The notes under the pieces are model-generated. The model was not told the DNA's origin. It did not search any database and was given only the letters and a program-made list of their open reading frames with translations. A stretch of 64,000 nt of DNA. Origin: Cardiocondyla obscurior (Eukaryota > Arthropoda > Insecta > Hymenoptera > Formicidae). Every line of letters starts with the position of its first letter. The first letter of the stretch is position 1. Below, in pieces: positions 10,316 through 17,199 of this stretch. The DNA lies in assembly GCF_019399895.1 (NCBI RefSeq), contig NC_091887.1, positions 3,535,001 through 3,599,000 on the forward strand. Direction: 5' to 3'. The translations under genes were made by a program, and so were the position numbers.

Positions 10316-11518
10316 CTACGTGATCTTACGTACAACGTTGGTCAACGGATTGTATTGAACCAAACGATCGTGTATGATGAGACAGTAAGCCGTGGTATTT
10401 GGCGCTACATTGTCCTTGCATTCAAACTCTAATCTCACGTCCACGGTAGCGGTTTTAACCGACTCGTTTTGACGCGAGCAGTCGATGATGACGAACGGAC
10501 CGTTGAGCAGAAACGACGTGACGGTGAGATTCGGTTCGAGATACTCATAGCCGTAATATTCTTTGCAAAAACGCGCGTACGCGTCGTAGAGAATCGCGTA
10601 TCTACGTTTGCCAAAGTCGAGGTTCATATCGTCGTACGGGTAGCACTCTGAATTGAGATAAAGCTTCACGTTGGTCAGTTTGCAATTGTCGAAACGACTG
10701 TTGTCTTCAGACATAACGTTTTTTCGACCCGTCTGCAGAGCAAAGATAATGTATCGAGGTTTCTCGAGTTGCGTGGCGGTCTTGATGGCCCATGAGTGTT
10801 TGGTCGTGAGTTGCAGTAGCGGAAACTCGTACAGATCCCATGAGCGAAAACCCATACTGACGAATCGGCCGCTCTCCAAGGTGCGCAACATCGCCAATTT
10901 CTTTACTTCGTTCAAAAGTACATGAGGCATACGCCATTGTATCTTCAGCAAGTCAACTTTAGGCTCGAGCGCGGAACTGCCCACTAGACAGTTGTTGTCG
11001 TTGCGCGCTCGTATAAGAATCAATTCGTGACGAGCATTGATCACGACGCGCCTATAGTCTTCGCAAAATCCTAGCAGCATGTTGAGCGGTACGCAGAAAT
11101 TGAAGTAACCGTTCGCATTGATCGTGGGACCGAGCCATCCCGCGTTCCGCAGAATCACGCTCCTGTCGGATGAAACGGTCGCGTAATTTTTCAGCGTGCT
11201 GGTTACGCCAACGTTTCTGTTACGATCGATCTCCACACCGTCGAGCTCGTATCGTATCTCATCGAACATGAAGGCGATACAGTTGTCCCCAAGGATCACG
11301 TCGGCTCCCGCAACCACCTTGCCCTTCGTTAATTTTCCCTCGATGTAGAGAAAACTCTCGTGCGGCAGCGTGTACAGATCTTGTTGCTGTATCGGTATTC
11401 TTATCTCATCGCTGTATCCGAACGTCGTATTGGCAAACGGATTGTATGCGTGAGTCTCAATCTTGACGATTCGATCGTCGAAGACCGGTTCGTCTTGGAT
11501 ATTCAGAATGTCGGCCAT
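10316..11518 (-). CDS. Polinton major capsid protein (double jelly-roll)
   Basis: 400 residues from ATG at 11518. The order of conserved blocks fits the Polinton major capsid family: an N-terminal strand ending in HESFLYIEGKL (about 54-64), then AFMFDEIRYELDGVEIDR (about 83-100), RNVGVTSTLKNY, a central WRMPHVLLNE block and a C-terminal jelly-roll with YEYLEPNLTV and FVIIDCSRQ. In this family two vertical jelly-rolls form hexameric capsomers with T=pseudo lattices. This is family knowledge; I infer the fold from pattern. The frame is intact. It is followed closely by a 62-residue gene and the probable minor capsid gene, which together look like a morphogenesis cluster. Confidence 0.82.
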   Translation of the reverse strand: MADILNIQDEPVFDDRIVKIETHAYNPFANTTFGYSDEIRIPIQQQDLYTLPHESFLYIEGKLTKGKVVAGADVILGDNCIAFMFDEIRYELDGVEIDRNRNVGVTSTLKNYATVSSDRSVILRNAGWLGPTINANGYFNFCVPLNMLLGFCEDYRRVVINARHELILIRARNDNNCLVGSSALEPKVDLLKIQWRMPHVLLNEVKKLAMLRTLESGRFVSMGFRSWDLYEFPLLQLTTKHSWAIKTATQLEKPRYIIFALQTGRKNVMSEDNSRFDNCKLTNVKLYLNSECYPYDDMNLDFGKRRYAILYDAYARFCKEYYGYEYLEPNLTVTSFLLNGPFVIIDCSRQNESVKTATVDVRLEFECKDNVAPNTTAYCLIIHDRLVQYNPLTNVVRKIT

Positions 11519-11521
11519 CGT

Positions 11522-11710
11522 TTAGATAAAATTATTTCGCACAGCGAATCCGAGCGATCTCAGAAATTCAACGTTTGTTTCGGTTAGTCTTCTTCTTCTT
11601 ATCCTTCCAACGCTATTTACAGCGATATGTTGTCGCGGTTCAGGCTGTTGAATCGTACCAGTACCGAAACTGATCGTCGTAACGCGTCTCGTTTCGTTCG
11701 GTATTAACAT
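11522..11710 (-). CDS. Small conserved Polinton protein between capsid genes
   Basis: 62 residues from ATG at 11710, ending 3 bases before the major capsid start. It is rich in Arg and ends with TNVEFLRSLGFAV, a short C-terminal motif I associate with small proteins in insect Polintons. It lies snugly between the two capsid genes on the same strand, which supports a virion or assembly role. No function can be assigned. Confidence 0.55.
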   Translation of the reverse strand: MLIPNETRRVTTISFGTGTIQQPEPRQHIAVNSVGRIRRRRLTETNVEFLRSLGFAVRNNFI

Positions 11711-11716
11711 GCCACG

Positions 11717-12484
11717 TTATCGTTGTCGTTGTCGTTGTAGTCGCACGTGCAATCTGATGGTGATCTCCTCTCCGCGAAAGTCGAGCGGTCGTCCGTTTTG
11801 GTTGGTGACGCGTATCGTGAGATCCGTAACGTATCGCACGATGATCGGTAGGTAAATGACCTGTGTGGGCGTTTCCGTGATCTTATATCCCGGTGGCACT
11901 TTCGGTGAAAATTCATGAATCGTGTGCACGCGTTCACCGTTGCAGTATGCGCCCGCGGTTACGTTACATTCGATGCGAATAATATTCAGATTGATTATAT
12001 TGATCGGTAAGTCGGACTCGTGCCACTTTCGCGGTTGCAGTACGCGATGCGGTGAGAATCCGAGAAGCGGTCCCAACGAGTTTGGTTTTGAAAAGTTCAC
12101 TACGTACGCGGATTTGATCTCGCTTTTCATAGTGTTGAAGTTGGCGCGAATCGCTATCGAGAAATCATCATTCTTCTCATTCTTCTCATTCTTCTCGCTC
12201 TTCTCATTACGATTTCCATCGACGGTGTCGCGTTGTCGCGGCATCGCGTGTTTCAAAAATTTGTCTATGGCCTGTATCTCGTACGATCCCTCGGGAATCG
12301 TAATTTCTTTACCGTCCGTGCCATAGTAAAATTTGTTGTTCGTAGAATCGACGTTCGGTATGGTGTTGTAAGTCGCAAAGTCCGTGAGCCCGAGCTCGTA
12401 ATCACCGTCACTGAGATCCAACGCCGGTGAGTAGCTCGAATGGAGAACACTGCTCCTACCGGTTAACGTGAGCGTGATCGACAT
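11717..12484 (-). CDS. Probable Polinton minor capsid (penton-like, single jelly-roll)
   Basis: 255 residues from ATG at 12484. It begins with strands SITLTLTGRSSVL and then YELGLTDFATYNTIPNV, followed by FYYGTDGKEITIPEGSYEI, a pattern typical of the second capsid-like protein of Polintons. A low-complexity EKNEKNEKN stretch sits at about residues 94-106. The C-terminal third has further hydrophobic strands (LTIRVTNQNGRPLDF). In Polintons this position next to the major capsid gene is held by the penton/minor capsid. The fold is inferred and not directly visible. The reading frame is intact. Confidence 0.68.
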   Translation of the reverse strand: MSITLTLTGRSSVLHSSYSPALDLSDGDYELGLTDFATYNTIPNVDSTNNKFYYGTDGKEITIPEGSYEIQAIDKFLKHAMPRQRDTVDGNRNEKSEKNEKNEKNDDFSIAIRANFNTMKSEIKSAYVVNFSKPNSLGPLLGFSPHRVLQPRKWHESDLPINIINLNIIRIECNVTAGAYCNGERVHTIHEFSPKVPPGYKITETPTQVIYLPIIVRYVTDLTIRVTNQNGRPLDFRGEEITIRLHVRLQRQRQR

Positions 12485-12520
12485 GTTTGAAGTGATACTG
12501 AGGCAAAGTGCGTCGCGACG

Positions 12521-13750
12521 TCAGTTTTTAAACGTAATCGCGTCGATTGTACTTAAAAAACGTAGACACAGCTGTCCGCAGATACTCTGATCGTACGTTT
12601 GATAAGATCGTCGATTGTACTCTATCGATGAGACGTTGACTCCGAGATATCGCACCAATTCCACAGGCGGTCGGAGATTACCGAAGCCGTCAAAGTACGC
12701 GACGCGATCTCCCCTTTTGGCGTACGCTACCCAGTGAGTCCCCGGACCCGTCACGTTATCCAGGTTCACGATACCGCTCTCGTTTGTACGTGCGCCACTC
12801 GTAGGTAGGGCGTCGCGCATAAATACACCTCTGAAATAAGGAACGCGCATACGTCTGGCCAGATGATTTAATTGCACGTTCGTAGTAGCACCCGTGGGCA
12901 TTTTTAACGTCTTCTCGACGTTTTTTTTTCTTCCTCTCTTCGCAACAGTCGTACCTCTGCCGTACCTGTACGGCTTGAGAGAGAGACCCCGTCCACCGTT
13001 GTACGGGGCCAGATGTACGCCGGATCCACCGGCTGCTGCGCGCGCAGCTCTTCTCTCATTTACAGCTCTCGCTATACTCGCAGCTCCACCGACAAGCGAT
13101 CCGACTGCGCCGAGAATCGGAATAATCGGCAGCATGCCGCCGCGCTTTGCTGTTGGAAGCATGCGTTTTTTGCGAATCGTACTTCTCCGCCTCTTCGTAA
13201 TCGTTCTGTTTCTCACAGTCCTCAACCTCTTCCTAGTTGTAGTAGACATACCCATGCCAATTTTCGTTTTAGCTTTCATCGCAGCCCACACGGCTGCTGC
13301 GGCGGCTCTCTCACGTAAGCCTGAATCTCTCGCTATAACGCGTTTTCCCGCTCTCTTGGCGAGTTCTCTGTCCGCTGCGTGTCTGTCCGTGAGATCGTTG
13401 CTTCGCGCGTACGCCAAGTCGTGCTCGCGACACGCTTCGTCCAACGGATTGATGCCTCGATCACCTCTCGCTATGCGTTCCTTCAATCGAGTTCCCGGGC
13501 CACAAAATTGATAACCGGGGATGTGCAGTTCGAAGGGAAGGGCGTTTATCGCGCGATTCAACAGACCCTTGCCGCAGCACTTTACTTCCGACGAATCGGT
13601 AGACGACGTTGACACTCGCCGCACTCTCGGATTAACGGAGCAGGTCCGTCGATGTGCGTTTCTTGCCAGGGTTGATTGTAATGCTCGAGGCACCTGCGGT
13701 AGGTTCGAACCTCCGGATCTTCCGTCAAGTGCGCGGGAAGTTTGTCCCAC
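12521..13750 (-). CDS. Polyprotein with PLA2-like domain and adenain-type cysteine protease
   Basis: 409 residues in one intact frame. A viral-type phospholipase A2 domain shows the Ca-loop CGPGT (83-87) and catalytic HD (110-111, in EACREHDLAYA). A very basic, GG-containing middle follows, with a hydrophobic segment (206-225) like a membrane-active or core peptide. The C-terminus has the adenovirus-protease/Ulp1 pattern: His339 (GTHWVAY), Asp354 (YFDGFG), Gln upstream and Cys391 (ICGQLC). In Polintons the protease matures capsid proteins. The true start is uncertain because the first 56 codons overlap another gene (13582-13863), so translation may begin later than 13750. Confidence 0.75.
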   Translation of the reverse strand: MGQTSRALDGRSGGSNLPQVPRALQSTLARNAHRRTCSVNPRVRRVSTSSTDSSEVKCCGKGLLNRAINALPFELHIPGYQFCGPGTRLKERIARGDRGINPLDEACREHDLAYARSNDLTDRHAADRELAKRAGKRVIARDSGLRERAAAAAVWAAMKAKTKIGMGMSTTTRKRLRTVRNRTITKRRRSTIRKKRMLPTAKRGGMLPIIPILGAVGSLVGGAASIARAVNERRAARAAAGGSGVHLAPYNGGRGLSLKPYRYGRGTTVAKRGRKKNVEKTLKMPTGATTNVQLNHLARRMRVPYFRGVFMRDALPTSGARTNESGIVNLDNVTGPGTHWVAYAKRGDRVAYFDGFGNLRPPVELVRYLGVNVSSIEYNRRSYQTYDQSICGQLCLRFLSTIDAITFKN

Positions 13751-13863
13751 ACGTGATGAATGTAATCACCGCAAACGTGCAGTAACACGTCCTTTGGTAT
13801 GGTGCTCAACTGTTCCGCGGTTAAGTTCAACACGTCAAGAGGATGTTTCAGCGCGAGATACAT
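13582..13863 (-). CDS. Small Polinton protein overlapping the PLA2/protease gene
   Basis: 93 residues from ATG at 13863. Blocks LHVCGDYIHHVWDKLPAHL and HIDGPAPLIRECGECQRR look conserved, with several Cys/His residues that may bind metal. It overlaps the 5' part of the PLA2/protease frame by about 170 bases in another phase. This frame carries the more protein-like sequence in the overlap, so the downstream gene probably starts inside or after it. It lies just below the divergent promoter region. The function is unknown. Confidence 0.5.
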   Translation of the reverse strand: MYLALKHPLDVLNLTAEQLSTIPKDVLLHVCGDYIHHVWDKLPAHLTEDPEVRTYRRCLEHYNQPWQETHIDGPAPLIRECGECQRRLPIRRK

Positions 13864-13895
13864 ATCGATTAATGAGCTATTCGCAGGTTCGCGCG

Positions 13896-13906
13896 ACTAT
13901 AAATAG
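13896..13906 (+). promoter_or_regulatory. TATA box for the packaging ATPase gene
   Basis: CTATAAATAG lies about 45 bases before the ATG at 13943. The region 13864-13942 is the only gap between the leftward and rightward gene blocks and so serves as a divergent promoter. Confidence 0.55.
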
Positions 13907-13942
13907 GCGCGCGAGCGGTTGTCTCCGTACAGCGGGGACAAG

Positions 13943-14653
13943 ATGCGATTCGTGCGACAACCGCAGACGATACGCGTCGCGAATTGTGACGATAGATTAC
14001 GATTAATGGATAGTCTCGAGGGAGAGAAAATACGCAGGCACGGTGAGATGCTGCCAAACACCGTGCGCGCGATCGTGTGCGGTCCATCAAACTGCGGTAA
14101 AACGAACGTTCTGATCAGTCTGTTGGAAAGTCCGCACGGTTTGCGTTTCGAGAACGTGTACGTGTACTCGAAATCGCTGCAACAGCCCAAGTATCAGTAC
14201 TTGGAACATCTGCTGACACCGATCGACGAGATAGGCTATTTCACGTTTTCCAACAACAGCGACGTCGTTCCACCGAGTGAGGCACTTCCGCATTCGATTT
14301 TCATCTTCGACGATATCGCGTGCGACAAGCAAGACGCCGTGAGGGAGTACTTCGCGATGGGTCGTCACTCGAACGTAGACTGCTTTTATCTGTGTCAGTC
14401 GTACGCGAGGATACCCAAGCATCTAATACGCGATAACGCAAATCTGCTGATCCTGTTCAAACAGGACGGAACCAATCTGAAACACGTGTACAACGATCAC
14501 GTCAACACCGACATGTCGTACGACGAGTTCAGCGTGTTGTGTCGCGAATGCTGGCAACGCGATCACGGTTTCGCGGTGATCGACAAGGACAGTCCGCTCG
14601 ACAACGGGCGATACAGGCGAGGATTCGACGTGTTCGCGGTACCGTCGAGTTGA
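13943..14653 (+). CDS. Polinton genome-packaging ATPase (FtsK/HerA, A32-like)
   Basis: 236 residues counted from the first ATG, which follows a TATA box by 45 bases. Walker A is GPSNCGKT (about 47-54) and Walker B is IFIFDD (about 119-124). A later segment, FYLCQSYARIPKHLIRDNAN, fits the sensor/arginine region of the A32-like family, in which the ATPase drives DNA into preformed capsids. The frame is intact. It leads the rightward block with two DUF-type ORFs and the integrase. Confidence 0.85.
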   Translation: MRFVRQPQTIRVANCDDRLRLMDSLEGEKIRRHGEMLPNTVRAIVCGPSNCGKTNVLISLLESPHGLRFENVYVYSKSLQQPKYQYLEHLLTPIDEIGYFTFSNNSDVVPPSEALPHSIFIFDDIACDKQDAVREYFAMGRHSNVDCFYLCQSYARIPKHLIRDNANLLILFKQDGTNLKHVYNDHVNTDMSYDEFSVLCRECWQRDHGFAVIDKDSPLDNGRYRRGFDVFAVPSS

Positions 14654-14742
14654 TTTAACAGGTTGTCGAAATCGCGCGACATCCAGTCATCGAAGACGCT
14701 TTGTCGAGAACAGATCGGAGGGGATACAATCGATTGATCGAT

Positions 14743-15573
14743 ATGACGGGGAAAGATGACAACCACGACGTGCGCGAGCGTGAAAAGATTACGCGGGAGA
14801 TCGAGAAGACGAGCGAGGCGATTCGCAGAAAACATCGAGCCATAAAAACCGACACGATCGACGCCGACATTGCGTCGGAGAAGCGTCTCAAGCCCATCGT
14901 CGAACCTCTAAAACGGATGGTTGAGACCGTCGAGGAATCCGGTATCGCGGTACCGAAGATGGAGTTAAAATCGGAGCGTTTGACGCCGAAACTGGAGCGA
15001 CGATTGTGGTCGACATCAAAACCTGAACGGCGTTTAAACGTCACGTTTGACGATTCGTTGTCATCGGCAACGTTGGGTGATACGATTGTAGCTAATCCGT
15101 CATTTGGTGATACGACCGTCGATTCATACGTTACGACCGAAAACGCTGAACCTCCGTCGACGCCACGGCCCCGGACATCAACGCCGCGGTCCGGCATATC
15201 GACGCCGCGACCTGGCGTATCGACACCGCGACCCAGCGTATCGCTGGCAACGATGTACCTTGAAGCGGCGAGCGGTGACAGAAGAATAAATATCGACGAC
15301 GTTTTCGGTATATACTTTGACACAAACAAAGTAATGCTCGGAAACAAACACGTTGAATTCGACCATAAGAACGACGATATAATCATCGCTGGTAAGAGAT
15401 ATCCTGGAACGGAAGGTCTGTATGAGTTGATTTTCAAGAAGGTACCCGACGTAACTGCTTACACCGAGGCGGATAAACGTCACTACAAAAGCATACTCGA
15501 ATCGACGAACGCGCATAAAAAAATTTCAGCGACGACGGTCGCGTCATGGGTAACAGAGGCTCAAAGTATTTGA
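14743..15573 (+). CDS. Conserved Polinton protein (DUF8207-like C-terminus)
   Basis: About 276 residues from ATG at 14743; the frame is also open upstream to 14701. The N-terminal half is a charged coiled coil (DVREREKITREIEKTSEAI). The middle is low-complexity, with four TPRP/TPRS-type repeats at about 15160-15240. The C-terminal 100 residues (DDVFGIYFD, IIIAGKRYPGTEGLYELI, YTEADKRHYKSIL) resemble a domain seen beside integrases and capsid genes in many insect Polintons, which I recall as DUF8207. No catalytic motif is seen. Its last codons overlap the next ORF, which may be its true continuation. Confidence 0.65.
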   Translation: MTGKDDNHDVREREKITREIEKTSEAIRRKHRAIKTDTIDADIASEKRLKPIVEPLKRMVETVEESGIAVPKMELKSERLTPKLERRLWSTSKPERRLNVTFDDSLSSATLGDTIVANPSFGDTTVDSYVTTENAEPPSTPRPRTSTPRSGISTPRPGVSTPRPSVSLATMYLEAASGDRRINIDDVFGIYFDTNKVMLGNKHVEFDHKNDDIIIAGKRYPGTEGLYELIFKKVPDVTAYTEADKRHYKSILESTNAHKKISATTVASWVTEAQSI

Positions 15574-15824
15574 AGGTGATCGCACCGCTGATGTCGGGCG
15601 ATTCGGCCAAGAAATCGAGAAGAAAAAGTTCCGGTAAAGGATTACCTCACCTCATGACGTTGAATGATCACGCGATCGACTACGTGCACTGGGACGATCC
15701 CAACGAGCTCGTGGATCGTCTTAGATTGCTGGATGCTTCGCGTCGAGCCGGTCACAACGCTCACGACAATGAAATTCTGTCAATTATCGAGGAACTGCGT
15801 GAGGCTGGTTTGATTATAAATTAA
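15546..15824 (+). CDS. Small ORF, probable extension of the DUF8207-like protein
   Basis: 92 residues from ATG at 15546, overlapping the preceding gene by 28 bases in another phase. Blocks GSKYLKVIAPLM, YVHWDDPNELVDRLRLL and NEILSIIEELREAGLI are familiar as the C-terminal part of the same protein in related elements. The overlap may therefore mark a frameshift, mutational or translational, rather than two genes. The product is helical and basic at its start, with no enzymatic motif. Confidence 0.55.
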   Translation: MGNRGSKYLKVIAPLMSGDSAKKSRRKSSGKGLPHLMTLNDHAIDYVHWDDPNELVDRLRLLDASRRAGHNAHDNEILSIIEELREAGLIIN

Positions 15825-15877
15825 TCGACTGAAGGAATCAAGCGACAGAATCGGCGTGCTGCGGGACGTGATTGATC

Positions 15878-16831
15878 ATGTCTAAATCACGCAAGTCTAA
15901 CGACACGGGTCCTGAGAGGAGGCGACTTGTCGACGAGTTACACGCCCCGGCGAGAAGAAACTTTCCGCGAAGACGCGTCGTGGTCAAGGGATACGACGAT
16001 TTGTGGCAGGCTGATATCGTCGAGATGCAACCGTACGCGCGTTTCAACCGAGGTTACCGTTACATTCTCACCGTCATCGACGTACTCGGCAAGTATGCGT
16101 GGGCAATACCGCTGAAGAATAAAGGCGGCAGCGAAACGGCTGACGCTTTAGCGGAGTTGATGCGAAAGAGCGGGCGATGTCCGAAAAATTTACAAACCGA
16201 TATGGGAAAAGAGTTTTACAACACCGACGTACAACGGCTCTTCACGAAACGCGGTGTCAATCATTACTCAACGTACTCGGTGTTAAAGGCGTCAGTAGTT
16301 GAGCGATTCAATCGCACACTCAAAAACATTATGTGGAAGATGTTTACGCTCAACGGCAATTACGAGTGGTGCGACGCGCTACCGCGTCTCGTAGACGAGT
16401 ATAATAGGCGCAAGCATCGAACGATCGGCATGCGGCCCATCGACGTGACACCTGAGATCGCCAAGAAACTTCTTGACACCGTGTACAGCGCGATAAAGAT
16501 AGCCGCTCCGGCCAAATTCAGGGTCGGTGATAAAGTACGCGTGAGCAAGTTTAAAATGATTTTCGAAAAGGGATACACTCCAAATTGGACCACCGAGGTT
16601 TTCACGATCGTCAAGGTGCAGCAAACCAATCCAGCAACCTATCTGCTCGAGGATTATCGCGGTGAGGCGATAGCCGGAGCGTTCTACGAGCATGAGTTGC
16701 ACCGCGCGACACATCCGGACGTATATCTGGTGGAGAAGGTTCTGCGTAAGAAGGGTGACAAGGTCTACGTGAAATGGTTGGGATTTGATGGATCACACAA
16801 TTCATGGATCGACAAAAACAGCATCGTTTAA
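15878..16831 (+). CDS. Polinton integrase (rve core plus chromodomain)
   Basis: 317 residues from ATG at 15878. The DDE core is D46 (LWQADIVEM), D108 (LQTDMGKEF) and E142 (SVVERFNRT). The core is followed by an SH3-like basic segment (FRVGDKVRVSKF) and a C-terminal chromodomain (VEKVLRKKGDKVYVKWLGF...NSWI). This enzyme inserts element ends into DNA and in Polintons makes 6 bp target duplications, which agrees with TACCAC here. The chromodomain may steer insertion to particular chromatin. The frame is intact and is the last gene of the rightward block. Confidence 0.93.
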   Translation: MSKSRKSNDTGPERRRLVDELHAPARRNFPRRRVVVKGYDDLWQADIVEMQPYARFNRGYRYILTVIDVLGKYAWAIPLKNKGGSETADALAELMRKSGRCPKNLQTDMGKEFYNTDVQRLFTKRGVNHYSTYSVLKASVVERFNRTLKNIMWKMFTLNGNYEWCDALPRLVDEYNRRKHRTIGMRPIDVTPEIAKKLLDTVYSAIKIAAPAKFRVGDKVRVSKFKMIFEKGYTPNWTTEVFTIVKVQQTNPATYLLEDYRGEAIAGAFYEHELHRATHPDVYLVEKVLRKKGDKVYVKWLGFDGSHNSWIDKNSIV

Positions 16832-16839
16832 TAAAGTTT

Positions 16840-17170
16840 TTTTATTTTTTACACATGTATATGCGATTCAATGTATTTAAAAATAAAAACTATATACTGC
16901 ATAGATGTATATCCTTATTATTTTACACATTTATATGCGATTCGATGTATTTAAAATAATAAAATATAAAACTGCATACTACATACTGCATACTACATAC
17001 TGCATACTACATACTACATACTGCATACTGCGTACATGTGTACTGCGTACATGTGTACTGCATACTGCGTACATGTGTACTGCATACTGCGTACATGTGT
17101 ACTGTATACTACATACATGTGTACTGTATACATTAACGCAATCTATAATACATTAACGCAATCTATAATA
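16840..17170. repeat. Minisatellite at the left edge of the polymerase array
   Basis: It starts with a duplicated 36-base AT-rich unit (about 16851 and 16924). CATACTACATACTG repeats follow, then units of TACTGCGTACATGTG to about 17130 and a doubled CATTAACGCAATCTATAA. The same minisatellite lies at 22408-22575 and 27820-27980, at the start of each later polymerase unit. Open frames across it are low-complexity by-products. Confidence 0.85.
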
Positions 17171-17199
17171 CATTTGATACATCTGTAATACATATATAA

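Noticed and set aside
12894..13511. 205-codon plus-strand ORF
   Set aside because: Antisense to the PLA2/protease gene, which has clear domains.
16905..17156. 83-codon ORF rich in Tyr-Cys-Ile-Leu-His
   Set aside because: Encoded by the minisatellite; the same low-complexity frames recur at 22344-22565 and 27749-27970.
16840..17170. Regular repeats considered as a CRISPR array
   Set aside because: No unique spacers between repeats, and the host is a eukaryote; it is a minisatellite.
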